A stretch of DNA of 35,167 nt from an uncultured Candidatus Saccharimonas sp. (GCA_943358095.1 CALRGT010000008.1:1-35167), one strand, 5' to 3'; positions 6,223 to 14,512 are shown, numbered from the stretch's first letter. The notes: generated from the sequence alone by a model not told the origin. Made by a program: numbers and translations.

Positions 6223-8889
6223 ATGGCAGAACAGAGGAAAAAGCTAGCGATTATTGACGGTAAGAGTGTTTTTTATCGTGGATTTTATGCTATGTCGAAT
6301 TTAGCGACTAAAGATGGTACTCCAACTGGTGGCGTATACGGTTTTGCGGTCATGGCGTTAGAAGTTATTAAGCGGCTGCAGCCCGACTACGTATGTGTCG
6401 CCTGGGATAAACCTAAAACTAATATACGTAAAAGACTGGCAATATACCCAGCCTACAAGGCCGGTCGCAAGGCGCCACCACCAGAGTTTTATGCCCAAAT
6501 ACCAATTCTGCACGAATTATTAGATGCTTTTGGTTGGCCTTTATATGAACTAGACGACTACGAAGCCGACGATATTATGGGTGCTTTGGCGGTGCAGGCA
6601 ACCGATAAAAACATAGATACTATGCTAATCACATCTGATATGGACATGCTGCAACTAGTTAACGACCATGTTAAGGTATACGCTCTCAAAACTGGACTTT
6701 CCAACATAGAACTTTATAGTCCAAAAAGTTTCACGGCAAAATACGGCATCGAAGTTGAACAATTTTTAGATCTAAAGTCACTTAAAGGGGATAGCTCCGA
6801 TAATATTCCTGGAGTGCCGGGGATTGGCGAAAAAACAGCCCTAGAATTACTAAAACAGTACAAAACATTAGACGAAATTTACGAGAACACAGCTTTATTA
6901 AAAGACAGTGTGGCTAAAAAATTAGTAGCCGGCAAAGATTCGGCATATATGAGTCGTGAGTTGGCTAATATTTGGGTCGACGCGCCAATAAAGCTAGATT
7001 TAAAAGAGGTGGATGGCACAAAGTCTAAGCCCGAAGTCATCCTAGATATATTTAAAAAATTGGAATTTCGCACTCTAGTTCGTCAGTTGCCGGATGTTAT
7101 GCAGGTTCAGGAGCAACACGCTGAGCGTAATGTTTATGAGCATGGCACAACAGGCAAGAACATTGTAATCGATAGCAACGAAAAGCTGAGTGAACTTAAA
7201 CTTTCTAAGGCGAAAAGCCTAGTAATACACTCTCGTAGCGCCGGCAAGCACGGCCGCGACCCAAGAGTTTTAATATTGAGTCCCGACCCAAAAACTATCT
7301 ACACTCTAGATTTAACCAAGCTAAATCCTAAATCTCTATGCTCTCAACTTTCATCTATAGAATCAGTTATCGGCTACGACGTTAAATCTACGCTAAAAGT
7401 GTTTATTGAATTAGGCATACCTCTTCCAAAAGTCGAACACGATGTTCAGGTTGCCGCATTCTTACTTAACTCCCTAAGACGCGAAAGGTCATTGACCGAA
7501 CTTGCCGAGACCGACCTTGGTTATGACGGTTCACCGTTCGAAGATATTGACGATGAGGAATATAAGCACCGAGCGCCAGAGCTAATAGGAGTAATTCGCT
7601 CCTTAGGGGCAATGCAAAGCGAAGCCATGAGTGAGCTGACGGGCCTAATTAAGGTTGCGCAGGACATCGATATGCCAGTCATACCGGTCATTGCTCGCAT
7701 GGAATATGAAGGAATTGAGCTAAATACTGCATACCTAAATGAGATGTCTGATCGGGTCGGAGATATGGTTTCGGATTTTGAGCAACAAATTTATGGCTAT
7801 GCTGATCAAGAATTTAATATAGCTAGTCCAGCTCAACTCGCAGACATTTTATTTGATAAATTAAAGCTACCAACTCTTGGAATTAAGAAGGGAAAGACTA
7901 GTTATTCGACAGCGGCGAGCGAACTCGACAAGCTGCGTGACCAGCACCCAATTATTGATGTAATTAGCCAATTCCGTGAAGTTACTAAGTTAAAGAACAC
8001 ATATATAGACACTTTGCCCGAGCAGGTTGATGAAAATTCGCGTCTGCATACAACTTTTAATATGACAGTAGCTCAAACCGGCAGACTTAGTTCGTCTGAT
8101 CCAAATTTGCAGAATATTCCAGTTAAAACCGACTTAGGCAGAGAAATTCGGACCGCTTTTGTGGCAGCGCCTGAACGAGTATTTATCGGTGCCGACTATA
8201 GTCAGTTTGAGCTAAGACTAGCTGCTTATTTGTCTGGAGATACAGATTTAATGGATCAATTTAACAGAGATGTTGATGTTCATACTGCCACTGCAGCGCT
8301 TGTTTACGATCGGGCCCCAGAAGATGTCACCAAAAATATGCGCCGCGAAGCTAAGGCTGTAAATTTTGGCATTATGTATGGTCAGGGTCCTCACGGACTT
8401 GTTCAGACGACTGGGATGACCTATGCCGCCGCTAAAAGTTTTATAGATAAGTATTTTGAGGTACGGCCTAAATTACTTAAGTATATTGAGGCGGTTCGAG
8501 AACAAGCCAAAACTAAGGGTTATGTCGAGACGCTTTATGGTCGCCGCCGCCCAACACCAGACGCTCTTTCGGCTAATTTTGCTGTACGCGAGGCTGCCTA
8601 TAGAGCTGCTGTTAATATGCCTTTCCAAGGTACGGCAGCAGATATTATGAAAATGGCAATGATTTCAGTGCAACAAATGCTAGATAAACTGACCCTAGAA
8701 AAAGAGTACTCAAGCGAAAATCAACCAAAAATTCTTCTGCAAATCCATGACAGCATCCTAGTTGAATGTATCGAGTCACAAGCCGAAAAAGTTGCCAAAA
8801 TGATCAAAGAAACTATGGAAAACGTCGTTAAGTTGCCAATTAAATTAACCGCCGACACCGCCATCGGCAAGAACTGGGGTGAGCTTTAA
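6223..8889 (+). CDS. polA: DNA polymerase I
   Basis: It replaces RNA primers and fills repair gaps. The N-terminal 5' nuclease domain (about 1-295) has its acidic residues in DGKSVFYRG, WDKP, DDYEADDIMG, SDMDML and the helix-hairpin-helix GDSSDNIPGVPGIGEKT. The central 3'-5' exonuclease-like domain (about 310-470) has lost the catalytic acids: exo I reads SLVIHSRSAG instead of a DxE motif, and exo II reads GYDVKST. No proofreading is therefore expected, as in Taq-type enzymes. Polymerase motif A is DYSQFELRLAAYLSGD and motif B is RREAKAVNFGIMYGQG. Motif C is QIHDSILVE, with D843 kept but Ser844 where many Pol I enzymes have Glu. Length (888 aa) is typical. Its stop codon overlaps the next start by one base. 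Confidence 0.97.
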   Translation: MAEQRKKLAIIDGKSVFYRGFYAMSNLATKDGTPTGGVYGFAVMALEVIKRLQPDYVCVAWDKPKTNIRKRLAIYPAYKAGRKAPPPEFYAQIPILHELLDAFGWPLYELDDYEADDIMGALAVQATDKNIDTMLITSDMDMLQLVNDHVKVYALKTGLSNIELYSPKSFTAKYGIEVEQFLDLKSLKGDSSDNIPGVPGIGEKTALELLKQYKTLDEIYENTALLKDSVAKKLVAGKDSAYMSRELANIWVDAPIKLDLKEVDGTKSKPEVILDIFKKLEFRTLVRQLPDVMQVQEQHAERNVYEHGTTGKNIVIDSNEKLSELKLSKAKSLVIHSRSAGKHGRDPRVLILSPDPKTIYTLDLTKLNPKSLCSQLSSIESVIGYDVKSTLKVFIELGIPLPKVEHDVQVAAFLLNSLRRERSLTELAETDLGYDGSPFEDIDDEEYKHRAPELIGVIRSLGAMQSEAMSELTGLIKVAQDIDMPVIPVIARMEYEGIELNTAYLNEMSDRVGDMVSDFEQQIYGYADQEFNIASPAQLADILFDKLKLPTLGIKKGKTSYSTAASELDKLRDQHPIIDVISQFREVTKLKNTYIDTLPEQVDENSRLHTTFNMTVAQTGRLSSSDPNLQNIPVKTDLGREIRTAFVAAPERVFIGADYSQFELRLAAYLSGDTDLMDQFNRDVDVHTATAALVYDRAPEDVTKNMRREAKAVNFGIMYGQGPHGLVQTTGMTYAAAKSFIDKYFEVRPKLLKYIEAVREQAKTKGYVETLYGRRRPTPDALSANFAVREAAYRAAVNMPFQGTAADIMKMAMISVQQMLDKLTLEKEYSSENQPKILLQIHDSILVECIESQAEKVAKMIKETMENVVKLPIKLTADTAIGKNWGEL

Positions 8890-9707
8890 TGTCGATACCA
8901 AAGATTGAGATAGCTAAGGGAGTTAAGATTCCACAAGTGGGCCTTGGGCTGTGGTTGGTTAGAAAAGATGAAGACGTCGAGAGATCGGTAGGGGCGGCAT
9001 TAGAGGCCGGCTATCGTCATTTCGACACTGCTCAGATTTATGGAAACGAAGGCAAGCTGGCTAAGGCTCTAGAAGATCGTGGAATCAAGCGGGAGGATGT
9101 CTTTATAGCTACTAAAATATGGATAGTAAACTTTGCGCCGCTACTAACTATCCCTAGTTTTAATCGTTCGCTCAAGAGGTTAAAGACTGATTATGTCGAC
9201 CTATTGCTACTACATTTCCCGGTAACTCTGCTGCGGAACCACGCCTGGAAGGAGCTTGAGAAGATCCATCAAGATGGAGGCGCCAAGGCGATTGGAGTTA
9301 GTAATTTCACTGTTAAGCATTTGAAAGAATTGTTGGCTAATTGCGATGTAGTCCCAGCCGTAAACCAAGTGGAATTGCACGTGTATTTACAGCAACCAGA
9401 GCTTGTAGAGTACTGCCGCGAGCAGGGGATTGTACTTGAGGCCTACTCGCCGCTAGCGCATGGTTACGGTATGGATAACCCTGTTCTTCAGAAGCTTGCA
9501 GACAAGCACGGCAAGACTTCTGCTCAGATTATGCTTCGTTGGTGTGTCGAGCAGGGTGCGATAGTTCTACCGAAGTCAAAACAGGCCGACAGAGTGCTAT
9601 CTAACATTGATATATTCGACTTTAAGCTAGACGAGGCAGACATGGCTGAGCTAAAAGGGTTGGATAGCGACCACCGAACTTGCTGGGATCCTACACACGT
9701 AATATAG
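8889..9707 (+). CDS. Aldo/keto reductase (2,5-diketo-gluconate reductase-like)
   Basis: This is an NADPH-dependent carbonyl reductase with a TIM barrel, cytoplasmic, 272 aa. The catalytic tetrad is visible: Asp and Tyr in GYRHFDTAQIYGNE, Lys in FIATKIW and His in LLLLHFP. Also present are the signature segments GVSNFTVKHL, NQVELH, and the cofactor-phosphate site VLPKSK. It starts on the A of the polA stop codon (TAATG) with a GGGGTGAG ribosome site, so it is translationally coupled to polA. The substrate is not predictable. The pairing with polA probably reflects compact gene order rather than function. Confidence 0.93.
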   Translation: MSIPKIEIAKGVKIPQVGLGLWLVRKDEDVERSVGAALEAGYRHFDTAQIYGNEGKLAKALEDRGIKREDVFIATKIWIVNFAPLLTIPSFNRSLKRLKTDYVDLLLLHFPVTLLRNHAWKELEKIHQDGGAKAIGVSNFTVKHLKELLANCDVVPAVNQVELHVYLQQPELVEYCREQGIVLEAYSPLAHGYGMDNPVLQKLADKHGKTSAQIMLRWCVEQGAIVLPKSKQADRVLSNIDIFDFKLDEADMAELKGLDSDHRTCWDPTHVI

Positions 9708-9709
9708 TA

Positions 9710-9738
9710 TTGCTTTTATTTGCTTAATGTGGTATTAT
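9710..9738 (+). promoter_or_regulatory. Promoter of the exported protein gene
   Basis: TTGCTT (9710-9715), a 17-base spacer and TATTAT (9733-9738). Start of transcription would be near 9745, giving a short leader carrying GAGGAG 8 bases before the ATG at 9768. This is a leadered unit, in contrast with polA. Confidence 0.55.
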
Positions 9739-9767
9739 AAACCTGTTAAGTTGAGGAGAACTACATT

Positions 9768-10340
9768 ATGAAATATTATTTTGGAATCATTGCAGTCATC
9801 ATTATGCTATTTATTGGCGTTAAGTTGGCTTTTCCTGGTACCTCAAGCAAATCAACTACAAAAAGTCCTATTTCTGTAAAAAAAAGACTATCGGACTATT
9901 CGTCTACAAATGCTGAAGTAAGCGTGACTGTCGAAGGTCCAGTAGTAGGGCACGAGGTTCACAGCGCAATCCGTATTATTGTTGCCCGTGACGAAAGACG
10001 AGTTGAAATCATAAATGGCTACAACAACCTGATTGTTAAATCTAAGATTTACGACAACAACCAAACTGCTTTTGATGTATTTTTGCACGCTCTAGAGTAT
10101 GACTCTTATACGGCTGAAGTTAAGCCTAAGATTATCGACGACACAGGTGTTTGTGCTACTGGAACTAAGTATATTTACGAGCTTAAAAATACTGGAAATA
10201 AGGATACGGATAAAAGATTATGGTCAGTATCTTGTGGGGCAGGTATCGGTAATGCCGGCAGTAACGGTCCCTTAGTGCGTGATTTGTTCCAAAAGCAGAT
10301 CCCAGATTTTGGAACTGTTAGTCAGGGCTTGCAGTTCTAG
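9768..10340 (+). CDS. Membrane-anchored or exported protein of unknown function
   Basis: The N-terminus has a hydrophobic segment (YYFGIIAVIIMLFIGVKLAF, residues 3-22). A Ser/Thr/Lys linker and a beta-rich domain of about 150 residues follow, with strands such as EVSVTVEGPVVG and AIRIIVARDERRVEIING. Two cysteines (GVCATG and VSCGAG) could form a disulfide outside the cell. There is no lipobox, so the hydrophobic segment is either an uncleaved anchor or a signal peptide. The family was not recognised. Its TAG stop shares two bases (CTAG) with the stop of the convergent desaturase gene. Confidence 0.8.
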   Translation: MKYYFGIIAVIIMLFIGVKLAFPGTSSKSTTKSPISVKKRLSDYSSTNAEVSVTVEGPVVGHEVHSAIRIIVARDERRVEIINGYNNLIVKSKIYDNNQTAFDVFLHALEYDSYTAEVKPKIIDDTGVCATGTKYIYELKNTGNKDTDKRLWSVSCGAGIGNAGSNGPLVRDLFQKQIPDFGTVSQGLQF

Positions 10341-11251
10341 TTCGATAAGTCTTGTTGATGCTGTTCTCGCATTTCTAATTCTCTTGCAACGACTACGCCC
10401 AATGCTTTAATCCTTCGTTCTGTGCCGTCGCGCGCTTTTTCGGCCTCGGGCGATAAATTTGCTAAATCCCAGTAACCCCATTGATCTAGTTTCGGTTTAA
10501 TCACACCGTTAGTCAGTTCATTTGCGCCAAAAATTCCTTCTTTTGTGATGGCCATAGTGTGGTTGTTGAAGTTGTCTATGCCGGTGCCTGGCATACTAAA
10601 ATTCTTAACAACAGATGCAATGCTTACGACCATAAAACTAGGGTCTATTTCTATAGCGCTGACAGTTAAGTCAGTATAGAAGTCTTCATGAAGACTTTCG
10701 TCGCCTGCGACTCTTCCCATCACCTCTAGGCCTCCTCGTTCTTTGCCTAATTTGCGGCCTGTGTTCCTGTGGGCTATCTTAGTTGCGCTTTCTTGAATGG
10801 AGGCGTATGGACCAAGATCGTGTACGCCTTCAAACTTTGGGACTTTGCCATCAATAACTTGTTTCATGCGTCCGTCCTCTAGTCGCCTCGGATCAATAGC
10901 GCCAGTAGCATGTATCCACTCGCCAATCACTTTGCCGTGTCGACCTTCTTCCGCTGTCCATTGTCGACCCCATGAGTCGAGAGGGTGGTCGGGTTCTGCG
11001 GCATCTGCGATAGACTTGAAATAATGTGGTAAATTTTCTTCGGTTAACTGATTCACTAGTACTGCGCTTCGAATTCCTTCTTTTAGAGGATAGATATCTG
11101 GCGTCCATGGTTTCTTAGGGTCGTGGTTGCGCTCGGGTATTAATTCGTTAGGATACCAAATTCGCGTATTGTTCAGGTGTCGATTAATGAGTTGTTCGCT
11201 AGGTTCGCGGAGTTCGTGTAGTAGTCTATTCGCTTGTTCAGGATTTTGCAT
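10337..11251 (-). CDS. Acyl-ACP desaturase (plant/DesA type, diiron)
   Basis: This soluble ferritin-like enzyme family introduces a double bond into a carrier-bound fatty acyl chain, using O2, two electrons and a non-heme diiron centre. All ligand motifs are present in order: LTEENLPHYF, WTAEEGRHG, IQESATKIAHRN and DESLHEDFY. The core WTAEE-RHG and GDE--HE--Y match the stearoyl-ACP/mycobacterial DesA pattern, so it should be catalytically competent. The track start at 11461 is too long because it crosses the divergent HAD gene. The Met at 11251 (MQNPEQANRLLHEL) is preferred, giving 304 aa, with GAGG 11 bases upstream and a TATAAT further up. No ACP, ferredoxin or lipid gene is nearby. For a genome type with little lipid synthesis this gene is odd (see findings). 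Confidence 0.88.
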   Translation of the reverse strand: MQNPEQANRLLHELREPSEQLINRHLNNTRIWYPNELIPERNHDPKKPWTPDIYPLKEGIRSAVLVNQLTEENLPHYFKSIADAAEPDHPLDSWGRQWTAEEGRHGKVIGEWIHATGAIDPRRLEDGRMKQVIDGKVPKFEGVHDLGPYASIQESATKIAHRNTGRKLGKERGGLEVMGRVAGDESLHEDFYTDLTVSAIEIDPSFMVVSIASVVKNFSMPGTGIDNFNNHTMAITKEGIFGANELTNGVIKPKLDQWGYWDLANLSPEAEKARDGTERRIKALGVVVARELEMREQHQQDLSN

Positions 11252-11335
11252 TATTATAGTGACCTCATTTACACACATTATAATCATTTTTATATATTTG
11301 CAGATAACTTTTTTGCATAGTAAGCTGTGATTTGT

Positions 11336-11920
11336 ATGATAAAAGCTATTATTTTTGATTGTTTCGGTGTCTTGTCGACAGAAGGCTGGATTCCATATCG
11401 CTACCATTATTTTGGTAATAATAAGGAGTTGTTTGAGCGTAGTGGAGACTTGCAGAAGCAAGTAGATGCAGGGCTGATGTCGATTGATGATTTTATTAAA
11501 GATATATCGGCCATGTCTGGTGTTGATGAGCAGTCAACCAAAAATATGCTAGAAGGGGTGGCGCCGAATCGTCAACTTATCGACTTTATTCGTTCAGAAA
11601 TAGCTCCAAAATATTCAGTCGGTATGCTGTCAAATGCTGGCGATAATTGGTTGGATAAGATTTTTACCGCAAAGGATTTAGCCTTGTTTGACGAGATCGC
11701 TTTATCTTTTCAAAACGGATTCATAAAGCCAGACGCTAGCTCCTACGAATCTATCGCTTCAAGGATTGGTGTCGAAACGCAGGAGTGTGTTTTTGTTGAT
11801 GATCAAGAAAGATATTGCACGGGTGCGATTGACGTTGGGATGAAGGCTGTTTGGTATAAAGATTTTGATCAGATGCGTACAGACCTGTATAAAATTTTAG
11901 CTACCAATACGAAAAACTAG
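11336..11920 (+). CDS. HAD-superfamily hydrolase
   Basis: The protein is a haloacid dehalogenase-fold enzyme. Motif I is IIFDCFGVLS: the nucleophile Asp is present, but the second Asp of phosphatase-type DxD is replaced, as in several HAD-IA members. Motif II is GMLSNAG. The motif III Lys lies in FIKPDASSYESIASRIG and motif IV is CVFVDDQ. A cap domain of about 60 helical residues sits between motifs I and II. Start: the track uses GTG at 11327. The ATG at 11336 (MIKAIIFDCFG) fits the family, which usually begins right before motif I. A TAGTAA -10 candidate at 11318 would give a very short leader. It is divergent from the desaturase gene, and the substrate is unknown. Confidence 0.88.
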   Translation: MIKAIIFDCFGVLSTEGWIPYRYHYFGNNKELFERSGDLQKQVDAGLMSIDDFIKDISAMSGVDEQSTKNMLEGVAPNRQLIDFIRSEIAPKYSVGMLSNAGDNWLDKIFTAKDLALFDEIALSFQNGFIKPDASSYESIASRIGVETQECVFVDDQERYCTGAIDVGMKAVWYKDFDQMRTDLYKILATNTKN

Positions 11921-12136
11921 ACGTTTGTCGGTGTCGCACAGCTCACTAATAGTATTTGTGTGCATCCGTAGTGTGCCGGCAAGAGCAGCGCTTTTTGTGG
12001 TTATTGTTATCTGCTTTGCCTGAATGCTGACCTGTACTTCGCTTGCAAATGTTTCGCGAACAAATTCTTTAATAACCTGAACTTCAGGTGGTTCGTCGTA
12101 TTTTTTCTTAGAAATTATGTCGGCAATTGAACTCAT
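11897..12136 (-). CDS. DciA-like (DUF721) small protein
   Basis: This is a 79-aa protein. An N-terminal helix (SSIADIISKKKY) is followed by VIKEFVRETFASEVQVSIQ, then ITITTKSAALAGTLRMHTN, and ends RLVFRIGS. The strand-SAALAxxLR-helix-strand-FRIG order resembles the DUF721/DciA domain, a KH-like fold that helps load the replicative helicase. That link is an inference from a short sequence. The start is supported by -10 TATACT 7 bases upstream. Its 3' end overlaps the convergent HAD gene by 24 bases, and it is divergent from mutM with only 29 bases between starts. If DciA-like, it sits suitably beside replication and repair genes. Confidence 0.6.
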   Translation of the reverse strand: MSSIADIISKKKYDEPPEVQVIKEFVRETFASEVQVSIQAKQITITTKSAALAGTLRMHTNTISELCDTDKRLVFRIGS

Positions 12137-12143
12137 ATTACAG

Positions 12144-12158
12144 AGTATAGCTTATAAT
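12144..12158. promoter_or_regulatory. Back-to-back -10 elements of dciA-like gene and mutM
   Basis: Minus-strand TATACT (12149-12144) and plus-strand TATAAT (12153-12158) are only 3 bases apart. Each ends 7 bases before its ATG (12136 and 12166). Each -35 region would therefore lie inside the other gene; CTGGCA is a candidate for the minus promoter. Simultaneous use by two polymerases is sterically impossible. Confidence 0.6.
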
Positions 12159-12165
12159 TATTTGC

Positions 12166-13047
12166 ATGCCAGAGTTACCAGAGGTTGAAACAGTTCGTAC
12201 GGGTCTCACTAGTTTGATTGTCGGCAAGACAATTAAAGCGGTGGATTTTGATTGGCCAAAAAGTTTTCCTAACTCCCCAACAGATGTAAATGCGTTTATT
12301 ATTGGAGCCAAAGTCACGGCCGTTAAGCGTCGCGCTAAAGTTCTGATGATAGAACTCGACAGCAATTACACCCTGGTTACTCATTTAAAAATGACAGGTC
12401 AATTAGTTTATGTGGGTAAGGAGCGCTTTGGTGCAGGCCACCCCAACGATAGTTTAATCAACAGATTGCCAGACAAATCTACGCGTGTGACTTTTGAATT
12501 CGATGATGACTCAGAAAATCCAAAGCTATACTTTAATGATCAAAGAAAATTTGGTTGGATTAGACTAATTCCGACTTTAGAGGTTCCTAATATTGATTTC
12601 TTCAAAAAAGTTGGGCCAGAGCCACTAACAGATGAATTTACCGCAAAAGTTTTTATTAGCCGCGTAGAGAGGCGTGCTAACAGCACAATCAAGGCGGCTA
12701 TATTAGACCAAACCGTTTTGGCTGGTATCGGTAATATTTATGCTGACGAGTCGCTATGGGGTGCCAAAATTCACCCAGCCACTAGAGTACGTGATATACC
12801 AAAATTGAAACTCACTAAGCTGCACCATGAAATTAGGTATGTACTTAATTTATCGATAGAAAAAGGTGGCTCAACAGATAGAAATTATGTAAACGCGGAA
12901 GGTAAGCGGGGAAGTTATATTGATTTCGCACGGGTCTTTCGCCAAGAGGGCAAGCCTTGCCCTAGACATCCAGACACCTTGATTATCAAGACAAAGGTCG
13001 CGAGCAGAGGTACGCATTTGTGTCCAAGGTGTCAGATTCTCACTTAA
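12166..13047 (+). CDS. mutM: Formamidopyrimidine-DNA glycosylase (MutM/Fpg)
   Basis: This is a bifunctional base-excision glycosylase/AP lyase for oxidised purines. The N-terminus PELPEVETVR carries the catalytic Pro and Glu, after Met removal. KRRAKVLMIEL gives the conserved Lys; HLKMTGQL, NDQRKFG and the helix-two-turns-helix LDQTVLAGIGNIYADE follow. The C-terminal zinc finger reads CPRH...CPRC, so one of the four usual Cys ligands is His, which can still bind zinc. Length (293 aa) is slightly above the family norm because of an insertion near residue 105-120. The ATG is fixed by the need for PELPE at the N-terminus. The mRNA is predicted leaderless. Confidence 0.97.
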   Translation: MPELPEVETVRTGLTSLIVGKTIKAVDFDWPKSFPNSPTDVNAFIIGAKVTAVKRRAKVLMIELDSNYTLVTHLKMTGQLVYVGKERFGAGHPNDSLINRLPDKSTRVTFEFDDDSENPKLYFNDQRKFGWIRLIPTLEVPNIDFFKKVGPEPLTDEFTAKVFISRVERRANSTIKAAILDQTVLAGIGNIYADESLWGAKIHPATRVRDIPKLKLTKLHHEIRYVLNLSIEKGGSTDRNYVNAEGKRGSYIDFARVFRQEGKPCPRHPDTLIIKTKVASRGTHLCPRCQILT

Positions 13048-13090
13048 ATCTGCCATTCGCTAAGCTATTTAGGTTAAACTGTATATTACT

Positions 13091-14026
13091 ATGATAGTTG
13101 TTTTGACGGGTACCAATAATTTTTTGCTACGCAAGCAGTTGCGAGAGCAGGTTAATGCATTCGTAGATGAACATGGCGACCTCGCACTGGAGCGACTCGA
13201 CGGCGAAACCGTAGATTTTAACCGTGTTCATGAGGCTTTGTCTAGCGTGCCATTCTTATCGAGCAAAAAAATGGTGATACTAAGTGATGCAAGTTCAAAC
13301 AAGGCTTTGACTGAACACATTGATGAACTATTGGCTAGCGCCGACGAGACTACGGACTTCATTATTGTCGAGTCTAAATTAGACAAAAGAAGCGTTTACT
13401 ATAAATCGTTGAAGAAGCAAAAGAATTATAATGAATATGTGGAGCCAGATGACTACAGTCTAGTAAAGTGGCTGAATGAAGAGGCAAAGGCAAGGGGAGG
13501 AGATTTGAGTACGACTGATGCGCGAAGCATAGTTGACCGCGTTGGTTCAAATCAACAGCTTTTGTCTAATGAGCTGGAAAAGTTAATTCTTTATAGGCCA
13601 AAAATTGACAGTGAAGTGATTAGTCTATTAATAGAACCTTCGCCAAGAAGTACAGTATTCGACATGTTGGAGGCGGCTTTTAATGGTAGGACTAAGCGTG
13701 CGCTTGAACTTTATGGTGAACAGCGTCAGCTAAGAAAAGATCCTCAGGCAATGATTGCATTAATTGCTTGGCAAATTCATATACTAGCCTTGATTAAGGT
13801 GGCAGGGCAGCGTAGTCCTGGCGAAATAGCCAAGGAAGGTCGGGTTAACCCGTTTGTAGTAAATAAGAGCATTTCTATTGCGAAACGATTATCTACTCAG
13901 CAAATCAAAGACCTCGTCCACGAAACTTTATTACTAGATATTGCGCTAAAATCTCAGCCAATTGATGCCGATAGCGCTCTAAAGAATCTATTATTGAAGA
14001 TCTCAAAAATAGAAATAACCGCCTAA
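13091..14026 (+). CDS. holA: DNA polymerase III delta subunit
   Basis: HolA is the clamp-loader subunit that opens the beta clamp. The ORF is 311 aa with the family layout. An N-terminal degenerate AAA+-like region (VVLTGTNNFLLRKQLREQV) is followed by a middle domain with VPFLSSKKMVILSDAS, LVKWLNEEAKARGG and SNQQLLSNELEKLILY. A C-terminal collar domain has RKDPQAMIALIAWQIHILALIKV. The last helix (DADSALKNLLLKIS) matches the family's end. A -10-like TAAACT at 13075-13080 would give a leader of only a few bases. An AT-rich palindromic repeat directly follows the stop. Confidence 0.9.
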   Translation: MIVVLTGTNNFLLRKQLREQVNAFVDEHGDLALERLDGETVDFNRVHEALSSVPFLSSKKMVILSDASSNKALTEHIDELLASADETTDFIIVESKLDKRSVYYKSLKKQKNYNEYVEPDDYSLVKWLNEEAKARGGDLSTTDARSIVDRVGSNQQLLSNELEKLILYRPKIDSEVISLLIEPSPRSTVFDMLEAAFNGRTKRALELYGEQRQLRKDPQAMIALIAWQIHILALIKVAGQRSPGEIAKEGRVNPFVVNKSISIAKRLSTQQIKDLVHETLLLDIALKSQPIDADSALKNLLLKISKIEITA

Positions 14027-14032
14027 TAAATA

Positions 14033-14082
14033 ATTGATCATTTAACATTTGTCATTAATGTATCAATGCATCAATGATCAAT
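14033..14082. repeat. Palindromic intergenic repeat, copy 1
   Basis: ATTGATCATT (14033-14042) pairs perfectly with AATGATCAAT (14073-14082), enclosing AACATTTGTCATTAATG-type sequence. The 22 bases at 14057-14078 are identical to 26678-26699 in copy 2. It lies between the convergent genes holA and rpsT, so it may act as a bidirectional terminator. Confidence 0.75.
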
Positions 14083-14113
14083 CGCTCTTAACTCAATCTA
14101 CCGTCTACCTAGG

Positions 14114-14470
14114 TTATTTTTTCTTAGCAACAGTTTTCTTAGCAACAGGAGCTTTTTTGACTGCTGGTTTCTTTGCAGCTACTGGTTTTGCAGCTTTTAC
14201 TGTCTTAGTTGGCTTTACACCAGCTTTTTTAGCGGCAGCTGATAGCTGTCTTTGCTTACGAGCAGCTTTGTTCTTGTGAATTATGTTCTTCTTAACTGCT
14301 TTGTCGATTTCGCTTTGAGCTTTTTTGTGAGCATCGCTAGCTTTAGCTGTTCCGAGAGACTTAGTAAAAGTCTTAATAGACTCTTTTAGGCTTCTTTTCG
14401 TCTTTGCATTACGAATAGTAGCTTTTTTGGTAGTTTTTACTCTCTTGCGAGCTGACTTGATGATTGGCAT
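14114..14470 (-). CDS. rpsT: 30S ribosomal protein S20 with basic C-terminal tail
   Basis: The first about 85 residues are a standard S20 three-helix bundle that binds 16S rRNA (MPIIKSARKRVKTTKKA, LKESIKTFTKSLG, NIIHKNKAARKQRQLSA). An extra tail of about 33 residues is made of Lys, Ala, Pro and Val repeats (VAAKKPAVKKAPVAKK), giving 118 aa against the usual 85-90. The tail resembles histone H1-like basic tails and is probably disordered and RNA- or DNA-binding. The promoter is well defined (next entry), with a leader of about 36 bases. The ribosome site is weak (AGAAAG, 9 bases before the ATG). Confidence 0.93.
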   Translation of the reverse strand: MPIIKSARKRVKTTKKATIRNAKTKRSLKESIKTFTKSLGTAKASDAHKKAQSEIDKAVKKNIIHKNKAARKQRQLSAAAKKAGVKPTKTVKAAKPVAAKKPAVKKAPVAKKTVAKKK

Positions 14471-14512
14471 GAATCTACTTTCTAATTAATATTTATAAGA
14501 TTTATGAAGCCT

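Noticed and set aside
10337-11461. 374-aa form of the desaturase ORF
   Set aside because: The first 70 codons cross the divergent HAD gene and lack family similarity; the Met at 11251 fits acyl-ACP desaturases.
14049-14279. Plus-strand hydrophobic ORF, 76 aa
   Set aside because: It is the antisense shadow of the Lys/Ala-rich S20 tail.
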